Of a stretch of DNA of 64,000 nt, positions 43,075-53,500 are shown in pieces. A program made the translations under genes and the position numbers. The notes beneath the pieces are model-generated. The model saw only the letters and a program-made list of their open reading frames with translations. It was not told the origin of the DNA and ran no database searches. Source of the DNA: Kribbella catacumbae DSM 19601 (GTDB lineage: Bacteria; Actinomycetota; Actinomycetes; Propionibacteriales; Kribbellaceae); the NCBI RefSeq assembly GCF_000372465.1, contig NZ_AQUZ01000004.1, positions 1,202 through 65,201 on the forward strand, given 5' to 3'. Numbering within the stretch: the stretch's first letter is position 1; each line of letters opens with the position of its first letter.

Positions 43075-44160
43075 ATGCGGGCAATACTCCTGAGCGGTGC
43101 GCTGGCGACTGTCTGCTCGCTGCTGGGGACCCGGATCGCCATCGGATGGTTCTCCCGTCACGGCTTCGGCCAGCCGATCAGGCACGACGGACCGACCACA
43201 CATCACGTCAAACGGGGTACGCCGACCATGGGCGGTCTCGTGATCCTGCTGAGCGCCACTGCGGCATATTTGACGGCAACGATCTTGACCGGCGGGCGGC
43301 CGAGTGCCAGCGCCTGGCTCCTGATGTTGCTGTTCTTCGGCTGCGGGGTCGTGGGGTTCCTCGACGACTTCATCAAGGTCTATACCCAGAACAACCAGGG
43401 TCTGAGCAGCCGGGCCAAGATGGCGGGCCAGACGCTGGTCGCGCTCGCCTTCGGGGTCCTGTCCACGCAGTTCTTCGCCGACGAGCACGGTGTCAGGCCG
43501 GCGTCGCAGTACATCTCCACCACTCATGACTGGGGAATCAAGCTGCCCCTGATCGTGGTCCTGCTGGTGATCTGGTTCATCGTCACCGCGACCTCCAACG
43601 GCGCCAACCTCACCGATGGCGCCGACGGACTGCTCGCCGGCGCCTCGGCGTTGATCTTCGGCGCGTACACCATCGTGAACATCTGGCAGAACAACCAACG
43701 GTGCGACTCCTCGCGGCCAACTGTGGTGGAGTCACAGTGCTACCAGGTGCGCGACCCTCTCGACCTCGCGATCTTCGCGACCGCCATCGCTGCAGCATGT
43801 ATCGGTTTCCTCTGGTGGAACGCCAAGCCCGCACGGATCATCATGGGCGACGTCGGCTCCCTCGCCATCGGCGGCGCCTTGGCCGGTCTGGCAATCATGT
43901 CCCGAACCGAGCTCCTGATGACGGTCGTCGCCGGCCTGTTCGTACTCGAGACCATGTCCGTACTTCTGCAGATGATCTGCTTCAAAGTGACCAAGCGACT
44001 CACGGGCACGGGCCGTCGCATCTTCCGGATCGCTCCCATTCACCATCACTTCGAACACGCGGGATGGGACGAGGTCACCGTAGTGATCCGCTTCTGGATC
44101 GTCGCCGGACTCTTCGTCGCAACCGGCCTCGGGATCTTCTACGCCTCTTGGCTGACCTGA
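43075..44160 (+). CDS. mraY: MraY-type phospho-MurNAc-pentapeptide transferase
   Basis: A 361-residue polytopic membrane enzyme that makes lipid I in peptidoglycan synthesis. Conserved MraY motifs are all present: HHVKRGTPTMGG near residue 44, the Asp pair in FLDDFIKV, SNGANLTDGADGLLAG, IMGDVGSLAIGG and the C-terminal FRIAPIHHHFEHAGW. GGGAG about nine bases upstream is the ribosome site. It is not in a division/cell-wall (dcw) cluster: no murF, murD or ftsW is nearby. It stands alone between a truncated oxidoreductase and an integrase remnant, next to the giant synthase gene. It may therefore be a second copy, perhaps protective against an MraY-targeting compound (inference). Confidence 0.92.
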   Translation: MRAILLSGALATVCSLLGTRIAIGWFSRHGFGQPIRHDGPTTHHVKRGTPTMGGLVILLSATAAYLTATILTGGRPSASAWLLMLLFFGCGVVGFLDDFIKVYTQNNQGLSSRAKMAGQTLVALAFGVLSTQFFADEHGVRPASQYISTTHDWGIKLPLIVVLLVIWFIVTATSNGANLTDGADGLLAGASALIFGAYTIVNIWQNNQRCDSSRPTVVESQCYQVRDPLDLAIFATAIAAACIGFLWWNAKPARIIMGDVGSLAIGGALAGLAIMSRTELLMTVVAGLFVLETMSVLLQMICFKVTKRLTGTGRRIFRIAPIHHHFEHAGWDEVTVVIRFWIVAGLFVATGLGIFYASWLT

Positions 44161-44170
44161 GCCCAAGCGC

Positions 44171-44331
44171 GCCGAGCTGTGGAGCTAGGGCGTGCCGCTT
44201 GAGCAGATTCAGGACATCCTCGGGCACGCTGACCCCCTACCACGAAGGTCACCTCTGTCGACGTAGCAGAGGACCTACAGCGGGAAGCCGTGGACAAGCT
44301 CGACTTCCTGTTCGAGGAACCGCAGGAATGA
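44171..44331 (+). pseudogene. Tyrosine recombinase remnant, frameshifted
   Basis: From GTG 44192 the frame reads VPLEQIQDILGHADP, the conserved box of phage integrases that carries a catalytic His. A one-base shift near 44235 then leads to TTKVTSVDVAEDLQREAVDK and LDFLFEEPQE before TGA at 44329-44331, a typical integrase C-terminus. The place of the catalytic Tyr (TxxxY) is occupied by Thr-Ser. An in-frame TAG lies just upstream and the N-terminal bulk of the enzyme is missing. This is a dead fragment of a mobile element. Confidence 0.7.
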
Positions 44332-44429
44332 CGTTGGGGTCAAATCAACCACCTGATTGACATGGGCATGTCCTGCCGCGCTCAGAAAAATTTGAGCCCC
44401 CGGCCGTCTGATCCGTAGGCAGCTGCGCA

Positions 44430-44578
44430 CATCTCCAGGCCGCGACGCAGGAGCCGAAGGGGCAGCACCCCAACCACCTCACCAGGCATCTCCCGAGTTC
44501 CCAACGCGCCCACCAAGCAGCGACGTAGGAGCGGCGCCGCAGGGCGGGCGGGAGCGGCGACGTAGGAGCCGCGTGGGG
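44430..44578 (-). repeat. Inverted copies of the 119-bp repeat
   Basis: Read on the minus strand, one unit starts at about 44577 (CCCACGCGGCTCC) and a second, partial unit at about 44461, a period near 116. The sub-motifs GGCTCCTACGTCGC and CGCCGCTCCTACGTCGC match the array at 40951-41206 in opposite orientation. The first base of the copy lies six bases beyond the stop codon of the giant synthase gene. Confidence 0.7.
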
Positions 44579-44583
44579 AATTG

Positions 44584-47500
44584 CTATCCGAGCCACTCGG
44601 GGGCGGGCAGGCGGGAGCGGTCCAGTTTGCCGCTGGCGTCCAACGGAAGATCCTCGACCGGAATCAGATCCGCCGGCACCAGATAGATCGGGAGCTCCTT
44701 CGTGAGCTCCAGCAACAGATTCGCCAGCACCACGGGATCGCTGTCCTCCAGCACGACGTACCCGATCAAGCACGTATCACCAGCCGGATCCGCGCACGCA
44801 ACCACCACAGCGTCGATCACGCCGGGCAGGTCAGCAAGTACGTGCTCAGTCTCCCCCGGCTCAACCCGATGCCCGCGGATCTTCACCTGGTCGTCGGCCC
44901 GACCCAAGTAGTCCAGCGACCCATCAGCACGCCACCGGCCAAGATCGCGACTGCGGTAAAGCCGCCCACCAGGATGCGCCGGATCACTCACGAACGCCGT
45001 CTCGGTCTCATCCGGCCGCCCAAGGTACCCCTGCGCAACCGCCACGCCACCAAGATGGATCTCGCCGATCGCGCCCACCGGCACCGGTCGCAACGCCTCG
45101 TCCAGCAAGCGCACCACGACACCATCGATCGGCCGCCCGATCGACGGACGGTCCTCGTCCGGGTCGACCTGGTGGATCGTGGTCACCACCGACGCCTCGG
45201 TCGGGCCGTACTCGTTGTAGAGCGTGCACTCCGGATGCGCCTCGAGGAAGTCGCGGATCTTGTGCGTCAGCACCATCGCCTCACCCCCGGCGACGATCTC
45301 GCGCAGCGCCGGCAGCTCGGGCAGCTTGCGCATCGTCGCCAGCAGCGCGGTCAGCGGGGTGAACGCCATGAACAGCCGCTCGACCCCGTGATCCTTCAGC
45401 GCCGCGACGACGGCGTCCGGGTCGTACCGGTCGTCCTCGCCGATCAGCACCAGCGCCGATCCCGAGGCCAGCGCGGTGAACATCTCCTGCACGTGTACGT
45501 CGAAGCCGAACGACGTCCACTGCAGCGTGCGCAGCGATCGCCTCGTCCGCAGGTAGTGCCGGATCAGGTTGACCGGCCCGCGATGCGGTACGGCGACGCC
45601 CTTCGGATTCCCGGTCGATCCCGACGTGTAGATGCAGTAGGCGATGTCATCAGCCGCAGCCCGCACCGGCGGAGCCTGCTTCGCGCGCGGGTCACCATCG
45701 ACAGCCGCAACCGGTACGAGCCGCAGGCCCAGCCGGTCAGCCAGTGCCGCGTCATCGCCGACCAGCGCGACCGCTCCGGCATCCGCTGTCATGAACGCCC
45801 ACCGCGACTCCGGTACGCCGGGGTCCAGCGGCAGGTAGGCAGCACCCGACTTCAGCACAGCCAGTACTGCGACCACGAGCTCCGCACCCCGAGCAACCCG
45901 TACTGCGACCAACTGGCCCGGCTTCACGCCAAGGTCCACGAGTTGCCAGGCGACTGCGTTCGAGCGGCGATCGAGTTCGCCGTACGACAGCTCGCGGTCG
46001 CCGTGGATCAGTGCGATCGCGTCGGGCGTCCTGGCGACCTGCTGCTCGAACAGGGTGTGCAGGCCGCTGAGTTCGCCCGCTACGACGGCGTTGCGGCGGA
46101 CCCGGCCGACCGGTCCGGTCTGGGTCGCCTCGCCCTCGAACTCGCCGAGGATGGCTTCGTCGGCCTCGATCGGCAGCATGAGTTCGGGGAGCGGGAGTCT
46201 CGGCTCGTCGATGGCGCGGCGCAGTACGGCCTCGAGGTAGGCGAGCAGCCGCTTGACGGTCAGCTCGTCGAACAGGCCTGCGCGATAGTCCGCAGTACAG
46301 GTGATGCCGCCGCCGTGGTACAGCAGCCGGAACCGGAGGTCGAGCCCGGAAGCAAGGTCGTCGTCGCCGGCTTCGAACTCGACGAGCACCTGGAAGACCG
46401 GGTCCTGCTCGAGCGTCGCGAGATCAGCGGTCGAGTGGTCGACGGCGACCGTGGTGGTCTCGCGGACACGCTGGGCGAGATCGCCGAGGTCCGGTTCGCC
46501 GGAGAGGTCGAGGCGGAGCGGGAGCGCGGGCTGCGGAGCGGTGTCGCCGGGGCGGCTCAAGGCAGCGGTACCGATCGTGATGTCGTCCTGCGCGGCGAAG
46601 CGGCCGAGCACGGTCCCGACGCCGGCCAGCATCGTCATCAGCGGGCTGACGCGGCGATCGCGGCTGAAGGCGAACACGGCGTCGCCGAGCTCTGCATCGA
46701 GTTCGTGCACGACGGACGTGATCACGTCGTCGCCTGCCGGCCGCGGGCGGTCCGTGGGCAGGACGAGTGGCTGCGCGCCGTCGAGGGCGGTCTGCCAGTA
46801 GTCCAGATCCCTTGCCCGCTTGGCTTTTGCGGTCCCCTCTTTGACTGACGCAGCTTTCTTGACCGGTACTGCGGGCTCTGGCGCCTTCTCGAACGCCTGA
46901 GCTGTCTCGTTGAGGAGCGCGAGCTGCTCGTGCATCAGCTTGGTGACGCCGTCGACCAACTGGCCGGCGACGCGTAGCTGCTGCGACATCAACGCGGCCA
47001 TCCCCGAACCAGGCAGCTCCGCCTCGCTCGTCGCAGCGGCTGCGGCATCCACCTTCGCCGCCAGCTCAGCCAGCCCGGACCCCAGTACCTCCAGCACGGC
47101 ACGCGGGTCGGCCTGCGCGCTCTCCGCCTCACCGATCTGCGTTGCCTGAGCGGTCTTCGCAGGCTCGGCCGAACGGAGCAGGTCGAGCGGATCGACCTGG
47201 TCGCCGTCGGGTTGGTTGCGCGAGGCAACCGCCGAGGCGAGCTTGTGCGGCGTATTCAACTCGTCGAACAACTCACTGACCGCGATCTCGACCTCGAACC
47301 GCTGCCCGACCTCCTCGACCACCCGCAACATCGAGAGCGAATCCGCCCCCAACTCAGCAAACGTGTGATCCACCGTCAAGTCATACGGATCCAGCCCGAG
47401 CTGCTCGCCAGTCAGGTCAAGCACAACCTCCAACGACTCCCGATACAGATCGGCAGCCACCAGCCCAATCGCAGCAGACGCAGCGGGTACGGGTGCAGAC

Positions 47501-50500
47501 GCAGCGGCCGCCAGTGCAGGCGCGTCGGGCGTGGGCTCCCCGCTCTCACCACCGGCTTCGGTCGCCCCCCGCTCGGTTGCCGCAGGCACCTTCCTCGCCG
47601 CCCGCCCGACCTCCGCAAGACCCTCCTCAGGCGCCGCCCCGCCGCGGGTTGTTGCCTTGGGCACCGCTCCGTCAACCTTCGCAGTAACGGCGCCGGGCAG
47701 CATCTGCATGTAGGCAGACGTCAGCAGCTCGGCAGGCGAAGTACTGGTTGCTGCGGGCAACATTTGCACATAGGCAGAGGTGATCAGCTCGGCGCCATCT
47801 ACTTCAGCGACCGGCTCCGGCTCGACGAGCTCGACAACGGGCGCAGTACGGCGGTCGTCGTCGGCCGGGATCGCGAACGGCGACAGGTCGTGCGTTTCGA
47901 TCTCGTCGACCGACGGCACGACGACACCGTTCGACGCCGGCGGGTCGAGCGGGATGCGCTTCAGCGCCGCGCCGCTCCGCTCGATCGAACGCTCCTCCAC
48001 CACCGGCGGCTGGGCGAGCGCCGCCGGCCGGGCCGAGGCGTCGACGGGGTGGTGCACCCGACGGAACGGGTACGTCGGCAGCGGCACTCGTCCGCTCTCC
48101 GAATAGACCTTCGCCCAGGCGATCTCGGTGCCCTGCTCGTACAGCTCGGCCAGTCCGTTCATCGTCGCCAGCACCGGATCCTGGCCGAGCCGCTGGGTCG
48201 GGATCCACGTGCTGTTCGGCGCGATCCGGCGCCCGGCCGGGCTCAGTACGGCGTCCGGCCCGAGCTCCAGGAACCGCCTGCACCCGGCGGCCGTTAGCGC
48301 CTCGACAGCATCACCGAACAACACCGGATGGCGGAGCTGCCCGACCAGGTAGTCACCAGCGAGCGCAGTACCGCTCTCCAGCAACTCCCCCGACCAGCTC
48401 GACACCATCGGCATCCGCAACGGCTTCAGCTTGATCTCGGCAACGATCTTGGCGAAGTCGTCCAGGATCGGATCGACCAGCGAGCTGTGGAACGCCCGGT
48501 CGACATCAAGCCGCTGCCACTTGAGTTCCAGCCGGTCGAGCTGCTCGGCCAGCTGCCCGACGATCACCTCGGTCCCGGTCAGTACGAACGACTGCGGACC
48601 GTTGCCTGCGGCAATCTCCACACCCGGCGTCTGCGCCAGCTCACGAACCCGATCAGCATCCGCCCGTACTGCGACCATCGCACCCGGAACGGTCCCGCGC
48701 TGCATCAGTACTCCGCGTTGCGCGGTCAGCTTGACGCCGTCCGCGAGCGACAACGCACCAGCCACGCACAACGCGGCGTACTCGCCAACGCTGTGCCCGA
48801 CGACCAATGCCGGCTGTACGCCGAACGACTGCCACAACCGAGCCAGCGCCAGCTCAAACGCGAAGAGAGCCGGTTGCGCGGTCTCCGTCGGCCAAACACC
48901 ATCGGAACCGGCCGGCGTGAGCAGCAACTCGAGCAGGCTGCCGCCGAACTCTTCCTCGTAGACCTTGTCGCACTCATCGAGCACAGCCCGGAAGACCGGG
49001 AACCGGGCCGCCAGACCAGCAGCCATCCCGCGCCTGGCCGCGCCCTGACCAGTGAACGCGAACCCGAGCGGCCCAGGTCCACCACGCGGTACTTCGGCAG
49101 CGATCGCGACCCCGAGTGCCTCGACCAGCTCGGTTTCGGATGAGCCCGCAACCGCGATGCGATGGCGATGCGCCGGGCGGCCGATCGCCGCAGTACCGGC
49201 GAGGTCGATCAGCCGCTGCCCGGTGCCTTCCTCGAGGTCGGCGCGGAAGAGCTCGGCCAGGTCGGCGAGCGCCCCCGGGTCCGGCGCCGAGATCGGCAGC
49301 ACGACCGGGCCGTCCTCGCCACGACGGATCTGGCGCGGCGCCTCTTCGAGGATCACGTGCGCACTGGTGCCCTTGGCATCGAGTGCGCTGACGCCGGCGC
49401 GCAACGGCGTACCGGCTTCCCAGTCGCGAACATCGGTACCGACCACAAAGGGGCTTCCGGCAACGGCTAGGTCTGGGTTTGGCGTGGTGTAGTTGATGGT
49501 TGGGACGAGCGTGCGATGCCGCAGCATGAGGATGGTCTTGATCAGACCGGCCATGCCCGCCGCGCTGTCGAGGTGCCCGATATTGGGCTTCACCGAACCG
49601 ATCGTGCAGAAGCCGACCTGGTCCGTGTGCTTGCGCAACGCGGTGGTGAGAGCGCGGAACTCGACGGTGTCGTCGGCCGCAGTACCGGTCGCATTGGCCT
49701 CGACGTAGCTGAGCGAGGCGGCCGGCACGCCCGACTTCTCCAGTGCGCGCTCGACCAGCTCGACCTGCCCGGTCGCGCCGCCGTCGTTGGTGACTGCGGA
49801 ACCCTTGATCACGGCGTACACGGTGTCGCCGTCGGCGATCGCCTGGTCGAGGCGCTTCAGCAACACGGCGGCGACGCCGTTGCCTCCGACAGTGCCGTCA
49901 GCGTCAGCGTCGAACGCGCGGACATGTCCACTCGGCGACAAGATCGACCGGGCACTGGCGTGATAACCCGTTGCCTGCGGCACGTGTACTGCGGCCGCGC
50001 CGGCCAGCGCGAGATCCGCATCGCCACTGCGCAACGCCTGGCAGGCAAGGTGAACCGCCACCAGCGACGAAGACCAAGCAGCCTGTACGCCGATCGCCGG
50101 GCCGGTCAGGCCGAGCCGATACGCGACGCGGGTCGCCAGGTAGTCGGGCGGCTGGTTCTGCTGGGTGTAGAGGTTCATGCCGGAGCCGGCGAAGATGCCG
50201 ATCCGGCCGGACGTACCGGCGTACCCGCCGTGCTCCAAGGCCTGCTGGCAAACCTCGAGGAACAACCGCTGAGCGGGATCGGTCAGCTCGGCTTCACGAT
50301 CGCTGAGCCCGAAGAACGCGGCATCGAACAGCTCCACGTCATCCAGCGCTCCACTGACCGCGACCAGCTTCTCGTCCCCGAAAGCCTCACCACCACCGGC
50401 CTCCCGCAGTTCCTCTTCGGAGAACCGCCGGACACTCTCCACCCCACCAACAAGGTTCTCCCAGAACTGCTCCACCGACCCAGCCCCAGGGAACCGCCCA

Positions 50501-53500
50501 GCCAGCCCAACCACAGCCACCGGCTCCACTACTTCAGCCTTGGCCGCAACCTTGCCCTTCTTCCGCGCCCGCCCTTCAACAGGCTCCCGCTCGTGCCCAC
50601 CAGCGGCCTGTCCTGCGGCGCCACCGACCGGTGCATCCGCAGCAGGCTCGACCGCTCGTACTGCGCCATCCGCCGGCGCGTCCGCAACAGACTCGATCGC
50701 TCCTGCAGCGCCATCCGCCGGCACATCCGCAACAGACTCGATCGCTCGTACAGCGCCATCCGCCAGCGCGTCCGCAGCAGGCTCGCTCGCTGGTACTGCG
50801 CTGCCCTCGACCGGCGCGTCCATGGCGGCCGCCAACTCCGCGGCCTCCCCCGGAGTCTCGCCAACGAGCTCTACCGCCTCCGCGACACCGCTCTCGGCCG
50901 GCTCACCCTCACCAAGCTCTGCAGCATTCCCAGCCAACTGCCCGTCGTCCTCTGCCGACATCTCCACGGTGGCATCAGTCGGCTGCTCTACGGCCGACTG
51001 CTCGGACCCAGCACCAACAGCCGTCTGCTCCGCGACGGCAGCCTCTTCCGGACCTTCGGCAACTGCCCCCGGCTCCACCACGGCGGCAGCAGACTGCTCG
51101 CCATCATCCGCAGCAACCGCCGCTACAGAAGCCGACTCCCCCACCTCGGAAGCCACTGCAGCCGGCGCCTCAGCACCCTGCCCCTCAGCCTGTACGCCGG
51201 CACCAGCCGCGCCCTCGCCCCGCACCAACTCAGCGGCAACCTGCTCGCCCCGACCAACGACCTGCGCAGCCTCAGCACCAGACTCCGCAGCCTGACCTGA
51301 AGACTCCTCGCCCTCACCAGCCCGCGCGACCTCCGCAGCAACCTGCTCAGACCCCGCACCCAACTGCCCGGCCTCATCGACGCTCTGCCCGGACCCACCG
51401 ACGCTCTGCCCGGCCTCTGCACTCGACTGCTCGGACTCGCCGCTGCCCTGCTCGGACTCGCCGTTGCCCTGCTCGGACTCGCCGTTGCCCTGCTCGGACT
51501 CGCCGTTGCCCTGCTCGGACTCGCCAGTGCTCCGCTCAGACTCGCCTGCGGTCTGCTCAAGCTCGCCGGCGCCCTGCTCGGACTCGCCGCCGCTCTGCTC
51601 GAGCTCCGCGGCGCCCTGCTCAAGCTCGCCAGTGCCCTGCTCGGATTCGGGGGTGCTCTGCTCAAGCTCGCCAGTGCCCTGCTCGGACTCGGCGGTGCTC
51701 TGCTCAAGCTCCGCGGTGCCCTGCTCGGACCCGCCGGTGCTCTGCTCAAGCTCCGCGGTGCCCTGCTCGGACTCGCCAGTGCCCTGCTCAGACTCGTCTG
51801 TGGTCTGCTCGAGCTCCGCGGTGGCCTGCTCGGGCTTGCCAGTTGTCTGCGCGTCGTCGGCGGACGACTGCGTCCCCTTGGAAGCCGACTCGGCGACGAC
51901 GGCACCGGCCTGCGGCGCGTCAACACCCGCTACCTCGTCGTCCTGCGCCTCAGCAGCCCGTACGTCGGCTGCCAGCAAGTCGGCACCAACCGCGTCATCG
52001 CCAGATGCGGCAAGCGACTCAACGGCGCGCTGTTCGGTGTCAGCAGCAGCCTGCTCGGCCCCGCCGGATGCGGAAGCTCGCTCGGCGGCGCCCTGCTCGG
52101 CGTCAGTGGCCGATTGCTCGGCATCGCCGTGTGCAGGGTCGCCTGGTACAGCGCCTGCCTCTGCAGTGAGTTGCTTGCCGACGGTCGCAGGCTGCTCGGC
52201 ATCGCCTGGTGCAGCGATTGGCTCTGCGGTGAGTTGCTTGCCGTCGGTCGCAGGCTGCCCGGCTCCGTCGGAGGTATGGCCTGACTCGGAAGTCAGCCGC
52301 TCGGCGGCACCGGACGCGGGCGCTTCGCCGGATGCGAGTACGTCGCTGGAGACTGGATCCGCCTCGGAGGCACGCTGGTCGGCATCGGCAGCAGGCCGCT
52401 CGACTCCGCCGGACATTGATGCTTCGCCGGACGCCGCGACCGACCCGGCAGTCAGCTGGTCGGCAGCAGCCGACTCCTCGGTGTCGCCGAGGGCGGAGAC
52501 CGACTCGGCGGTGAGTTGCTTGGCGTCGGTGGCCAGCTGCTCGCCTTCTCCGGAGGCATCGCCTGGCTCAACAGTCGATTGCTCGGGGGCGGTTGCTGGC
52601 TCGGCTTCGCCGGACGCGCGTGCTTCGCTGGACGAGGGAGACGCCTCGGCAGCGCGCAGCTCAGCGGCAGCAGACTCCTCGCCTTCGCCGGACGCGAGTA
52701 CTTCGCCGGATGCGAGTACTTCGCCGGACGCCGCGACCGACCCGGTCGCCGGCTGGTCGGCGGCAGCAGATTCCTCGGCTTCGCCGGACGCGAGCACTTC
52801 GCCAGACGCGGGAGCCGCCTCCGCGGCACGCTGGTCGGCGTCGGCAGCAGACTGCTCGCCCCCGCCGGGTGTGGAGACGGGCTCGGCGGTAAGTTGCTTG
52901 GCGTCGGTTGCCGGCAGCTCGGCTTCGCCGGAAGCATGCCCTGGCTCAGTAGTCAGCTGCTCCGGACCGGATGCTGGCTCGGCCCCGCGGTGCGCGGGTG
53001 CCTCGCTGGACGCGGGAGCCGCCTCGCCGGACGCCGCGACCGGCCCGTCGGTCGGCTGGTCGGCAGCAGCAGACTCCTCGCCTTCGCCGGACGCTGGAGC
53101 CGCGTCGGAGGCACGCGCGCCGGCGCTGGCAGCAGACTTCTCGGCTTCGCCGGATGCGAGTACTTCGCCGGACGCTGGAGCCGCGTCGGAGGCGCGCTCG
53201 TCGGCGCTGGCAGCAGACTGCTCAGCCTCGCCGGTGGCAGCAGCTGGCTGCTCGGCTTCGCCGGATGCGCGTACTACGCCTGACGCGGGAGCCGTTTCGG
53301 AGGCACGCTGGTCGGCGCTGGCAGCAAGCTGCTCGTCACCGCCCGGTGTGGGGGCCGGCTCGGTGGTGAGTTGCTTGGCGTCGGTGGCCGGCTGCTCTGG
53401 GTTGTTGGCCGGCGGCGAGCCTTCGGCGGGCGTCGGCGGTAGCTCGGTGGCTGGCTGCTGGGGCTCAGCGGGTGGGGCGGCTGAGCGGCGGGCGGAGAAG

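Noticed and set aside
50041..50100. Sequencing error as cause of the Trp in the ketosynthase
   Set aside because: Not excluded, but the second catalytic change (Asn2038) in the same domain is an independent substitution, so a single error does not explain the pattern.
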